From NCBI GenBank assembly GCA_024233975.1, contig JACKOX010000001.1, positions 62,001 to 126,000 of the forward strand: a DNA stretch of 64,000 nt, in the 5' to 3' direction. Under the pieces are notes generated by a model, which had not been told where the DNA came from, made no database searches, and saw only the letters and a program-made list of their open reading frames with translations. Shown in pieces: positions 1 to 8,353 of the stretch. Each line of letters opens with the position of its first letter. Within the stretch, counting starts at the first letter, position 1. The stretch comes from Rhodanobacteraceae bacterium (GTDB lineage Bacteria; Pseudomonadota; Gammaproteobacteria; Xanthomonadales; Xanthomonadaceae). A program made the position numbers and the translations under genes.

Positions 1-43
1 ATCCCGATAGCGACAACAACTCCGAATAGAGCTGGCGAGCGGA

Positions 44-790
44 TCAGTCGCCGTTTGCAGGCTGCTGCTTGCCGGCGGCATCGCCGAGCCACGAGGCCTC
101 GTCGTAGCCACCCACTTCGAAACTCGCGCGATTCGACGGATCGTCCTGCAGCGGTGCAGCCACTTCGATGCGCCTGGCGCCGTGCAGGATGTCGAGAAAG
201 CCTTCGGTGTCCTTGAAGAACAGCGCCGGGTTCTGGTTCGGCTCGGAGGCAAAAGCGTCGATCTGCATTGGCGGCCTGTCATCGACAATCAGCTCGACCT
301 TGCAGTCCGGCGCGCAGTCGAAGCGACCGCGCGCGGTGAGCAGGAAGATGTCGCGACCCCAGGACGGCTTGTCGCGCAACACCAGGCGGATGCCACGACC
401 CCCCTTGTCCGCATCGCCATCGCCAAAGCGGTAGATGAAGGCAGTGTCGCCCTCGTCGCCGAGACGATGGTAGACCCACAGGTTCTTCAGCCGGGAGGCC
501 TCCTTCTCCTCCGCCACCGTGGCTTCGAGCTCCGCCACGCGCGTCGCAATGGCTCTTGCCTCGCTGCTGTCGGGCCAGCGCCGCAGCAGCGTCTTGCCCA
601 TGCTCAGGGCCAGTGGCTTGTTGCCAGCAGCGATCACGTCATCAAAGCTTGCGGCGAGCTTTTGCCGTTCCGCCGCTGCGCGCGCGTCGATGGCGCTGTT
701 ATTCGACGCTGCGCCGCCGCCATCGCCACAGCCACCAAGCAAGGCGACGGACAATGACAGCAGCAGGACGGACAACAGTTGACGAGCCAT
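44..790 (-). CDS. Predicted lipoprotein of unknown function
   Basis: 248 residues. The N-terminus is a lipoprotein signal: MAR, then a hydrophobic run ending in the lipobox LLGGC, so Cys21 should be lipidated and the protein anchored in the envelope. Residues about 35-100 are alpha-helical and charged (possible coiled coil around the AELEATVAEEKEA segment). The C-terminal part is mixed, with two cysteines in FDCAPDCK that could form a disulfide. A CGGAG ribosome site precedes the ATG at 790. I do not recognise a family. It is the first gene in the window and is followed on the same strand (downstream) only by the window edge, so its operon cannot be judged. Confidence that it is a real lipoprotein gene is high; function is unknown. 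Confidence 0.75.
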   Translation of the reverse strand: MARQLLSVLLLSLSVALLGGCGDGGGAASNNSAIDARAAAERQKLAASFDDVIAAGNKPLALSMGKTLLRRWPDSSEARAIATRVAELEATVAEEKEASRLKNLWVYHRLGDEGDTAFIYRFGDGDADKGGRGIRLVLRDKPSWGRDIFLLTARGRFDCAPDCKVELIVDDRPPMQIDAFASEPNQNPALFFKDTEGFLDILHGARRIEVAAPLQDDPSNRASFEVGGYDEASWLGDAAGKQQPANGD

Positions 791-889
791 GGCGACACTC
801 CGGTGGACGAACAGGATGCCGCGCAGGATAGCGCAGGCCGCGATCCACGCTTTACCGACACGCTCGCGCGACGAGGGGCGCCGTGCAAC

Positions 890-1855
890 TCAGCGCGACT
901 CGTCGCCGAGACCATGCGCCTCGGCGGTGGCCAGCAGCTCCGGCGCCGGTCGCTGGGCGCTACCACGCGAAAGCAGCGGATGCGCAAACACCAGCAACAG
1001 GATTACCACCACGCCCAGATAAAAGCGCCAGCCCAGCTCCTGCTGTTCACCCAGCAGCGGGATCGCCAGCAGGATGGCGTATACCGGCTCCAGGTTCACC
1101 GCCAGCTGCGCACTGAAGGCGCTCATCTGCCGCAGGGCGTGCAGACACAAGGCGAACGGCAGCAGCGTGCAGCCGAAGGCCAGCAGCGCCAGCAGGCCGA
1201 TATCGCGCATGTCCGGAATCGGCAGCGGTGACGGCGAACCCGGAAGCAGGGTCGCGAAGACAATCAGGAACAGCGCGCCCGAACCCAGCTCGATACCGGT
1301 GACGGTCAGCGCATCCGCGTGCTCCACCAGTCGCTTGTTGAGGCTACCGAACAGCGCAACCAGCAGCGCCGACAGTACGCCCAGCCACAGGCCAGGCTGC
1401 ATGCTGTCCGGAATGCCGCCCACCACCAGCGCCACGCCGGGCACCATCAGCACGCCGAGCAGGACTTCGAGCCGATTGATCCGGCTGCGATTCAACAGCG
1501 GCTCGATGAAGGCCAGAAACGCCGGCGCGAGTGCGATGCAGGTCGCCGCCACCGAGGCGTTGGCCAGCTTGATCGCGCCATAGAAGGTCAGCCAGTGCAG
1601 CGCGACCAATACGCCAATGCCGGCATAGGCGGCAATCAGGCGCGGCGGCAGCGCGCGCAGGGCGCGGATCACCCGCGGCAGTGGCAGCAGGCACAGTGCC
1701 ACGACCAGCATGCGCCACGACACCAGGGCAATGGCGGGCAGGCTGATCAGCTTGCCGAGGATAGCGGTGAAGCCCCATAGCAGCACGCAGAAGTGAACCT
1801 GCAGCAGGGCGGATCGTTGCGGCGACACCAGATGCTCCGCGTAGTCGGGGCGCAC
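890..1855 (-). CDS. EamA/DMT-family membrane permease
   Basis: 321 residues, almost entirely hydrophobic, with about ten predicted transmembrane helices in two EamA-type halves of about 140 residues each (first half from LLWGFTAILGKL, second from GLWLGVLSALLVALFGSLNKRL). This is the length and layout of the drug/metabolite transporter superfamily, whose members export amino acids, nucleobases or metabolites; the substrate cannot be read from sequence. The first codon at 1855 is GTG with no clear ribosome site; a second in-frame GTG at 1828 is preceded by GCGGAGC at good spacing and may be the true start. It is tail-to-head with the PLP enzyme upstream (gap about 30 bp), so the two may be cotranscribed. 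Confidence 0.85.
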   Translation of the reverse strand: MRPDYAEHLVSPQRSALLQVHFCVLLWGFTAILGKLISLPAIALVSWRMLVVALCLLPLPRVIRALRALPPRLIAAYAGIGVLVALHWLTFYGAIKLANASVAATCIALAPAFLAFIEPLLNRSRINRLEVLLGVLMVPGVALVVGGIPDSMQPGLWLGVLSALLVALFGSLNKRLVEHADALTVTGIELGSGALFLIVFATLLPGSPSPLPIPDMRDIGLLALLAFGCTLLPFALCLHALRQMSAFSAQLAVNLEPVYAILLAIPLLGEQQELGWRFYLGVVVILLLVFAHPLLSRGSAQRPAPELLATAEAHGLGDESR

Positions 1856-1886
1856 AGCATGCGGTGCTTCGTCGCGGCGGGAAAGC

Positions 1887-2951
1887 TCAGTCCGTCACAG
1901 ACAGGCCAAGCGCCTCCGCAAGCCGCCGCATCCCCGGTGCGATGTCGAAACCCTGCGCCGCCAGCCAGTCCGCATTGAACACGGTCTCCGAATAGCGCTC
2001 GCCGCGATCGCAGAGCAGCGTGACGATGGCACCTGACTCACCGGCTTCGCGCATCTCCCGTGCCAGCCGCAGCACGCCAACCAGATTGGTGCCGGACGAG
2101 CCACCGAAGCGCCGTCCGGTGATCTTTTCCAGCAACCACGCAGCCGCGCAGGAATCCGCATCGCCAATCGCCTCCACGCGGTCCACCACGTCAAAGCGGA
2201 AGCTGGGCTCGATGCGCGGTCGACCGATGCCTTCGATGCGCGAACAGCGCGCGGCAACCGCCTTGTCCCGCGAGCGCCAGCCTTCCACGAAGGCCGCACC
2301 CTCCGGATCAGCCACGCACAGCCGAGTAGCCGTGCCGCGATAACGAAGGTAGCGACCGATGGTGGCCGACGTGCCACCGGTTCCGGCGCCGCAGACGATC
2401 CAGCGCGGCTCTGGCTCGGGTTCGCGCTGCATCTGTGCAAGGATCGATTCGGCGATGTTGTTGTTGCCGCGCCAATCAGTGGCGCGCTCGGACATGCCGA
2501 ACTGATCGAGGTAATGCCCGCCCAGCTTGGCTGCCAGCGCTTCGGCGCGCGCATAGACCTGGTCGGCCGCATCCACGAACTCGCATTGCCCGCCCAGCGC
2601 CTCGATCTCGGCGATCTTGCGCGGCGAAGTGTCATGGGTCATCACCGCGACGTAGGGCAGCTCCAGCAGTCGCGCGAAATAGGCTTCGGAGATCGCCGTG
2701 CTTCCCGACGATGCGTCCAGCACCAGCTGGCCGCGTCGGATACGCCCATCGCAGAGGCCATAAAGGAACAACGAGCGGGCCAGTCGATGCTTCAGGCTGC
2801 CGGTCGGATGGGTGGACTCGTCCTTGAAGTAGATCGGGATGCCGGGAAAAGCCGGAAACTCGATGCGCAGCAGATGGGTGTCGGCCGAACGCGCCTGCTC
2901 GGCAGCCAGCCGGTCCAGCGCCGTGCGCAGCCAGTCGCGATCAGCGGGCAT
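1887..2951 (-). CDS. PLP-dependent cysteine synthase-like enzyme (Cds1-type, possible cysteine desulfhydrase)
   Basis: 354 residues from the ATG at 2951, which has an AAGGG site upstream; the frame stays open 28 codons further but those look non-coding. It is a fold-type II PLP enzyme: the PLP lysine lies in HPTGSLKHRLARS, an asparagine/serine substrate loop in DASSGSTAISEAY, and the phosphate-binding glycine loop in CGAGTGGTSATIG. The HPTGSLKHRLARSLFLYGLC motif is the one I associate with the Cds1-like branch of the cysteine synthase family, some members of which degrade L-cysteine to pyruvate, ammonia and sulfide rather than making cysteine. No cysE or sulfate genes are nearby to support a biosynthetic role. 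Family certain; direction of reaction is inference. Confidence 0.85.
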   Translation of the reverse strand: MPADRDWLRTALDRLAAEQARSADTHLLRIEFPAFPGIPIYFKDESTHPTGSLKHRLARSLFLYGLCDGRIRRGQLVLDASSGSTAISEAYFARLLELPYVAVMTHDTSPRKIAEIEALGGQCEFVDAADQVYARAEALAAKLGGHYLDQFGMSERATDWRGNNNIAESILAQMQREPEPEPRWIVCGAGTGGTSATIGRYLRYRGTATRLCVADPEGAAFVEGWRSRDKAVAARCSRIEGIGRPRIEPSFRFDVVDRVEAIGDADSCAAAWLLEKITGRRFGGSSGTNLVGVLRLAREMREAGESGAIVTLLCDRGERYSETVFNADWLAAQGFDIAPGMRRLAEALGLSVTD

Positions 2952-3111
2952 GGGCCGAACCCTTGCCTGGCAATCCGGATTGCCGGCACCCGCCGCGCAA
3001 ACGTTCGAGGAAGTCATCAGTGGACATGGCGCCACGTTACGCGCGCATCGCCATGCCGGTCTTGACCAGGGTCAATCCGGCGCCTTTCCTGGTGCCAGAC
3101 GAGCTTTTCGC

Positions 3112-3594
3112 TCAGTCGCGGAAGTTGTCGAACTGCAGCGGCAGTTCCAGCTCCGCGCCGCGCAGCATGGCGATGCACTCCTGCAGCTCGTCGCGCTTCT
3201 TGCCGGTAACGCGCAGCTTGTCGCCGTTGATCTGCGCCTGGACCTTGATCTTGCTGTCCTTGATCAGGCCCTGGATCTTCTTCGCATCTGCCTGCTCGAT
3301 GCCCTGCTTGACGCTGATGCGCTGGCGCGCCTCGGCAACGTTGCTCTCCGGATCGGCGATGTCGAGGCAACGGATGTCGATCTTCCGCGCCAGCAGTCGC
3401 TGTTTCAGGATTTCCAGCATCTGCTGCAGCTGGAATTCGTTCTGCGCGCGCTGGGTAATGGTCTGGTCATCCAGCTCGAACTTCGCGTTGCTGCCGCGGA
3501 AGTCGAAGCGCTTCTCCAGCTCGCGGTTGGCCTGGTCGACGGCATTGGTCAGTTCGTGGCGATCGACTTCGGAAACCACGTCAAAACTCGGCAT
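3112..3594 (-). CDS. yajQ: YajQ-family nucleotide/cyclic-di-GMP binding protein
   Basis: 160 residues, the usual family length, starting MPSFDVVSEVD. The start at 3594 has AGGA ten bases upstream; the open frame continues 25 codons beyond but that part is unlike the family. Typical YajQ segments are visible: FDVVSEVD, ELEKRFDFRGS, ARKIDIR and the C-terminal ELPLQFDNFRD. YajQ proteins are cytoplasmic, with two ferredoxin-like domains; in Xanthomonas a member binds cyclic di-GMP and acts with a LysR regulator on virulence genes. Whether this copy binds the nucleotide is not shown by sequence. It stands alone between the PLP enzyme and an RcnB-like gene, separated from the latter by a terminator hairpin. 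Confidence 0.93.
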   Translation of the reverse strand: MPSFDVVSEVDRHELTNAVDQANRELEKRFDFRGSNAKFELDDQTITQRAQNEFQLQQMLEILKQRLLARKIDIRCLDIADPESNVAEARQRISVKQGIEQADAKKIQGLIKDSKIKVQAQINGDKLRVTGKKRDELQECIAMLRGAELELPLQFDNFRD

Positions 3595-3657
3595 GAACTT
3601 GTCCTGCAGAAAAATCCAGCCCGGATGGTACGCAGTTGTCGCAGCCACGAAAACAGC

Positions 3658-3681
3658 GAGGGCCGGCAAATGCCGGCCCTC
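3658..3681 (-). terminator. Intrinsic terminator after the RcnB-like gene
   Basis: A perfect 10-bp GC-rich inverted repeat (GAGGGCCGGC / GCCGGCCCTC) with an AAAT/ATTT tetraloop lies between the stop of the RcnB-like gene (3706) and the start of yajQ (3594). Read on the minus strand it is followed by GCTGTTTTCG, a short T tract, so it should end the RcnB-like transcript before yajQ. Confidence 0.75.
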
Positions 3682-3705
3682 GAAGGCAACCCGTGAGCTT
3701 CCGGA

Positions 3706-4293
3706 TCAATAGAACAGGTCGTGCACCACGTCGATGATCAGGCCGGTGGCGATGGCCGCGAGCACCACGTCACCATCGATCCGGACCCAGTGGTAACCAT
3801 ACGGCGGCGCACGAAGGCCATAGCGGTGGTAATCCACGTAGTAGCCGCTGCTGAAGTACGGACGCGGCAGGTAGTAGCCACTGTAGTAGTTGCGATAGGT
3901 GTAGCCGCGCGGGTGCGAATAGCGCCACGGCGAGGCATAGCGCGAGTACTGGCGGTACACCTGTTCCGGGCTGCGATAGTAGCTGTAGGCCGGCGCACGG
4001 TAGTGGCGGTCGTCGTAGCGATGGTCGTAGCGGTTGTCGTAACGATAGTCACGACGGTCATCCCGGCGATCATCACGACGCACGTAGCGGCGGTCATCGC
4101 GTCGATCATCACGACGGTCGTGTCGATCATCGCGGCGGTCGTAACCGCCGTGCTTGGCGTTGTCCGCGACCTGGCCGCGCTGGTGCTGCTTGGCGCGTTC
4201 CGCCATCGGTCGCTCGGCCTGGGCGGCACCCGCGAACAGAACGCCAACGCCCAGCGTGGCGGCCAGCAGCTTGTTCAGAGTGGTGTGGATCAT
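3706..4293 (-). CDS. RcnB-family periplasmic protein with an Asp/Arg repeat array
   Basis: 195 residues from the ATG at 4293, chosen because GAGGAGA precedes it and a clear signal peptide follows (cleavage likely after AGAAQA, residue 26). Residues about 51-98 are a low-complexity run of RDDRR/RYDDR units rich in Arg, Asp, Tyr and His. The C-terminal part is Tyr/Pro rich and ends in the RcnB core: PPYGYHWVRIDGDVVLAAIATGLIIDVV. RcnB proteins are periplasmic and in E. coli affect nickel/cobalt homeostasis; many longer, repeat-containing relatives have no tested role. The alternating charge makes metal or polyanion binding plausible but unproved. The gene is monocistronic, ended by the hairpin at 3658-3681. 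Confidence 0.85.
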   Translation of the reverse strand: MIHTTLNKLLAATLGVGVLFAGAAQAERPMAERAKQHQRGQVADNAKHGGYDRRDDRHDRRDDRRDDRRYVRRDDRRDDRRDYRYDNRYDHRYDDRHYRAPAYSYYRSPEQVYRQYSRYASPWRYSHPRGYTYRNYYSGYYLPRPYFSSGYYVDYHRYGLRAPPYGYHWVRIDGDVVLAAIATGLIIDVVHDLFY

Positions 4294-4577
4294 GGTTCCT
4301 GTCTCCTCGCGACTCGTGCCGCCCTGGTTTGACGGCTTCGTTACCGCGGCACCGATGCCGCTTGCCCTGCATGTTTGAACCAACCGGCTGAATTGGCATT
4401 GAATTTTCGCCGGAGGACCGTTTGCACAGCGGGCGACGTTCAGGCTTCTGAACCCGGGTTCAGCAAGCCATCATCGCCGCCGCTTCATCCATGGAAACGC
4501 GGCAGGAAGGCAGATGGCGTCACCGCAGCGCCGGGACATTCAGCTTCCGTTGAACCCGGCGCCGCGCTCGGGCGAGC

Positions 4578-4943
4578 TCAGGCTTCCGTCACCCAGCATT
4601 TCGCCTGCTCGAAGTGGTCGCGACCAAACACCCGGACGGCGGACGGCATCAGGAAACCCATGCCCTGCACCGACAGCTTCAGCCATTCCAGATCAGTCAC
4701 CACGGCGATGCGTTCCCAGCGGTTAAAGTGGCTGAAACCGACCCGCGCGTCATCCCACATGGCGCCCATGTCGAAACCGCTGAAGCCGGCGGCAAAGCTG
4801 TAAAGCATGCGCAGGCGATCATGTTTTTCCAGCGCGGCTTCCACGGCCGGCATCAGTACCGTTTCGTAGTCGCTGGCGCTGACCTGCCCGCTGGCCTCGA
4901 AGGCCAGCACGTCATCCGGGAAACCCGGCAATGCCTTGATCAT
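4578..4943 (-). CDS. STAS/SpoIIAA-like protein
   Basis: 121 codons from the ATG at 4943, which has GGGAGA seven bases upstream; ten extra in-frame codons before it are unlikely to be coding. Sequence pattern: short beta strands and helices with VLAFEASGQVSASDYETVLMPAVEAAL, LYSFAAGFSGFDMGAMWDD and IAVVTDLEW. This matches the SpoIIAA-like (STAS/SEC14-type, lipid-binding-like) single-domain proteins that are common in proteobacteria and cytosolic. Their role is generally unknown. The 284 bases upstream, to the RcnB-like gene, show no gene or strong hairpin. Confidence 0.8.
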   Translation of the reverse strand: MIKALPGFPDDVLAFEASGQVSASDYETVLMPAVEAALEKHDRLRMLYSFAAGFSGFDMGAMWDDARVGFSHFNRWERIAVVTDLEWLKLSVQGMGFLMPSAVRVFGRDHFEQAKCWVTEA

Positions 4944-5012
4944 GATGTTCTCCCAAGCACGAGTCGGTAGCACCCAAGGTAGACCACGCGGGGCCAGCGC
5001 GGCAGCCGATGC

Positions 5013-5462
5013 CTACTCGATGGCATCCAGGGTGAACTTGCCGACATCAACACCCAGGTTGACGCCCTCGCCATCGCCAGCCAGTGCCAACGACACCGTG
5101 CCCTTGGTCAGCACCTGCGCCTCGCTGGATTTGCCGACGCCAGCGTTGGCCGTGGCCTGCACATAGTTGCCGAGCACGTCGCGGATGTCGTGGATGTCCG
5201 AGAAATGACCACGTCCGTTGTCGATATGCCATTTGCCGGCCGTTACACCAATCGCCTTGGCGCTGATCTGCACCCGCATCCGCTGCCCGTTCTCGCAGCT
5301 GACGGTGCCCTCGCCGGTGGCGTGCTTGTAGACCAGCGACCAGCCGCGCAGGTCGTAGTCGAGGCGACAGTCCAGCTGCGCGCCTTCGGCGGCAGCCGGC
5401 GTGGCCACCACGGTTCCCACCAGTAATGCAGCCATCAGAGACAGTTCCTTCCAGCACTTCAT
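5013..5462 (-). CDS. Small secreted protein of unknown function
   Basis: 149 residues from the ATG at 5462, fixed by a strong AAGGAG ribosome site. A classic signal peptide (MKCWKELSLMAALLVG..., cleavage likely after ATPAAA) is followed by a small domain with two cysteines (LDCRLDY and VSCENGQ), probably disulfide-linked in the periplasm. Alternating polar/non-polar residues (VSLALAGDGEGVNLGVDVGKFTLD) suggest a beta barrel or sandwich. I recall similar uncharacterised proteins in xanthomonads but cannot name a family. It is divergent from the kinase at 5632, with 169 bases between starts. Confidence 0.75.
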   Translation of the reverse strand: MKCWKELSLMAALLVGTVVATPAAAEGAQLDCRLDYDLRGWSLVYKHATGEGTVSCENGQRMRVQISAKAIGVTAGKWHIDNGRGHFSDIHDIRDVLGNYVQATANAGVGKSSEAQVLTKGTVSLALAGDGEGVNLGVDVGKFTLDAIE

Positions 5463-5631
5463 GACCAGCTCCTTGGAGTGATGAATCAGCTGCATACGTT
5501 GCGATGGCGTGTCTGAATCGTCCACAACGACCGCATCCGCCGGCTGGCATCACCCACGGAGGAGCATCGCCACGCCTGTGACGCGCCGCTCGCTGCCCGA
5601 TATGCTTGGCGCGGGGAAGCACGGATCGACG

Positions 5632-8256
5632 ATGGGCGACAACACGCCAACCGCGGAAGACTGGCAGGCCGCCGAGCGCCTCTGGGAGCGCGCGGAAGCC
5701 GCCGGCGTCTCCGACGCCGAGGCCTTCCTCGCCACCCAGGAAGCGGTGCCGCCTTCCGCGGCCAGCCTGTTCCGTTCGATGTGGTCGTCCGCCCATGACG
5801 CGCCGACGCAGTCCATCGACAACGCGGTTGCCGGATTCGCCGGCAATGCGCTGAATACCACCGCCTTCACCGACATGATCGGCCACACGCTGGGCAGTTA
5901 CCGCCTGACCGCCGAACTGGGCAGTGGCGGCGCGGGCACGGTCTATGCGGGCCAGCGCGTGGGCGATGTGGAGCACGAAGCCGCGGTCAAGGTGCTGCAC
6001 AGCCGCTTCCGCCCGGGCTCGCCGGCCTCGCAGGCATTCCTTCGCGAGCAGCGTGTGCTGTCGCGGCTGTCGCATCCGTACATCGCGCAGTACATCGATT
6101 CCGGCATTAGCGAGGAAGGCCTTGCCTATGTCGTGGTCGAGCGCGTGCGTGGCCCCAGCCTGAAGCGCTTCATCGACGGCCGTACCGGCCCGGCGCGTCC
6201 GGCCGGCGAGGTGCTGCAACTGCTGGAGCGCGTCTGCCAGGCCGTGGCATTCGCCCATCGCCACCTCATCGTCCATCGCGACCTGAAACCCTCCAACATC
6301 CTCGTCGATGCCGACACCGGCACGCCGAAGCTGCTCGACTTCGGTATCGCCAAGCAGTTGGACGACAGTGACGGCGATGAAGGCCACACCACCACCTTTG
6401 CCTGCACGCGCGACTACGCCAGCCCCGAACAACTTGCACGTTCGCCACTGATCGGCACGGCCACGGACATCTATTCGCTGGGCTGCATCCTGCATGAGAC
6501 GATCTTCGGGCAGCCACCATTCGCGGACATCGGCCTCGACATCCGCGAACGCCTGGACGCCATGCAGGCCTGGCACGCGCCGCGCATCACCACCGGCAAC
6601 AGTGCAAGCTGGTGTGCCTCGCTCAACACCGGACAGCGCCGCGACCTGCGCCGCGTGATCGACCGCTGCCTCGCCAACGAGCCTTCCGAACGCTATCCCG
6701 GCGCCGCCACGCTGGCCAGCGACCTGGCGCGCATCGCCGGCAACCAGCCGATCAGCATCGGCAGGCAGACCATCAGCTATCGACTGGGGCGCTTCTTCGC
6801 GCGGCGCCGCGCGCTGGTCATCGGCTCGGCCGCCGCCCTGCTGGCGCTGCTGGTTGGTGCCGGGACCTATGTGGTCCAGTCGCAGAAGACCGCCACGCAG
6901 GCGCGACGACTGCAGTCGGTGACCAGCGTCCTCAGCGACATGCTGACCAGCCCCGATCCCTATCGCGGCAACCGCGAGGTGCGGCTGGTCGATCTGGTCG
7001 ACGGCATGCTGCCGCGGCTTGATGCCGGCGACGATCTCGACCCGGATGTCCGCGCCGACATTGACGACCTGCTTGGTCAGACCTTGCTGCATCTGGGTCG
7101 TTTCGAGGATGCGGAGCGGCTGACACAGCGCGCGCTGGCGCATCGGCTCGACAGTGACGGCGACCAAGCCACGTCGACACTGGCTACCCGCCTGCATGCC
7201 GCCACAATCGAACTGGAGCGCGGCAACTACGAGTCCGCGCATCACGCTTTCGAACAAATCAGCGACAGCCTGCGCCGGACCGATCCGCCGCAGCCGGAGC
7301 TGCTGGCACAGGCGTTGCGCCTGCTGGCGACCACGCGCATTTATTTCGCCGACGACATGGACGGCGCCATCAACGCCATCGACGAGGCGCTCCGGATCCA
7401 CGCCAGCCAGCAAAACGAACACCGGGTCGAAGCGCTGGTCGCGCGGCAGATCAAGGCGCTGGCCCAGTCGCAGAAGGGCGATCTCGCCGCAGCCGAATCC
7501 GAGCAGCGCGGCATCCTCGCCGATATCACCGAATTCCTCGGCAAGGACAGTCCCTACCTGTTCGATGCCCGAAACAATCTCGGCCGCACCCTGCAGAAGC
7601 TCGGGCAGATGGACGAGGCCGGCACACTCCTCGCCACCAACGCCGACTTCGCCGAGCGCGTGTTTGGCGCCGAGGCGCCCGACACGCTGATGGCGCTGAA
7701 CAACCTCGGCGTATTCCAATGGAACGAAGGTCGCTTCGGCGATGCCGCCATGCTGTTCGAGCGCGTACTCGCCGGGCGCGAAAAGGCGCTGGGCCCCCGT
7801 CACCCGCGCACGCTGATCGCGCGCAGCAACCTCGCCAATGCCCTGTCCGATAACGGCGACACCGCGCGCGCCTGTCCGATGGCCTGGGAGACATACCAGA
7901 CCTCGCTGGAAGTTGACGGCACCGACAGCCACCGACCCGGCTACCCGCTCAAGGTCTTCGCCCGCTGCGTCGGCAATCGCGGCGAAGCGGACAAGGCCGT
8001 GGAAATCCTCGATCAGGTGATCGCGCTTTGGACCGCCACGCGCGGCCCGCACCATCTCGACACCCTGAACGCGATGCATGACCGCGCCCGCTTCCTGGCC
8101 ACCAGCGGCCATCGCGAACAGGCCATCGCCCAGTTGCAGCAGGAGATCAGCCTGCGCGAAGCCAACTACGAGCACGACCACCCCAGCACGGTCCGGGCCC
8201 GTGAACTGCTTGCTGATGTCCGGAACGCTGCGGACAACCGCAACACCCCAAAGTAA
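5632..8256 (+). CDS. Membrane Ser/Thr protein kinase with C-terminal TPR repeats
   Basis: 874 residues from the ATG at 5632 (GGGGAAG upstream); the frame is open 41 codons further back but that stretch is Arg/Pro-rich and unlikely. Layout: a 90-residue helical N-terminus; a Hanks-type kinase domain (about 90-380) with Gly loop GSGGAG, catalytic Lys120 in AVKVL, HRDLKPSN at 215-222 and DFG at 236-238, all intact; one transmembrane helix near 393-413 after an FFARRR stretch; then about 450 residues of TPR-like helices (ALRLLATTRIYFADD, RNNLGRTLQKLGQMDEA, LNNLGVFQWNEGRFGDAA). The kinase should be cytoplasmic with TPRs on the other side of the membrane. A secreted-tail protein follows, then an ECF sigma factor on the opposite strand, which suggests a shared regulatory circuit. 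Confidence 0.93.
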   Translation: MGDNTPTAEDWQAAERLWERAEAAGVSDAEAFLATQEAVPPSAASLFRSMWSSAHDAPTQSIDNAVAGFAGNALNTTAFTDMIGHTLGSYRLTAELGSGGAGTVYAGQRVGDVEHEAAVKVLHSRFRPGSPASQAFLREQRVLSRLSHPYIAQYIDSGISEEGLAYVVVERVRGPSLKRFIDGRTGPARPAGEVLQLLERVCQAVAFAHRHLIVHRDLKPSNILVDADTGTPKLLDFGIAKQLDDSDGDEGHTTTFACTRDYASPEQLARSPLIGTATDIYSLGCILHETIFGQPPFADIGLDIRERLDAMQAWHAPRITTGNSASWCASLNTGQRRDLRRVIDRCLANEPSERYPGAATLASDLARIAGNQPISIGRQTISYRLGRFFARRRALVIGSAAALLALLVGAGTYVVQSQKTATQARRLQSVTSVLSDMLTSPDPYRGNREVRLVDLVDGMLPRLDAGDDLDPDVRADIDDLLGQTLLHLGRFEDAERLTQRALAHRLDSDGDQATSTLATRLHAATIELERGNYESAHHAFEQISDSLRRTDPPQPELLAQALRLLATTRIYFADDMDGAINAIDEALRIHASQQNEHRVEALVARQIKALAQSQKGDLAAAESEQRGILADITEFLGKDSPYLFDARNNLGRTLQKLGQMDEAGTLLATNADFAERVFGAEAPDTLMALNNLGVFQWNEGRFGDAAMLFERVLAGREKALGPRHPRTLIARSNLANALSDNGDTARACPMAWETYQTSLEVDGTDSHRPGYPLKVFARCVGNRGEADKAVEILDQVIALWTATRGPHHLDTLNAMHDRARFLATSGHREQAIAQLQQEISLREANYEHDHPSTVRARELLADVRNAADNRNTPK

Positions 8257-8353
8257 ATAACAAAGAATCAGTAAGTTACGACCATAAGCAGCTGCGTGAT
8301 CGAATTCGCGTCGCAACGGCGTAACCAGAGACGAGCCCAACTGAGTTCGTCTG

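Noticed and set aside
3738..4399. Several Thr/Ala- or Val-rich frames overlapping the RcnB-like gene on both strands
   Set aside because: They come from reading the Asp/Arg repeat in other frames.
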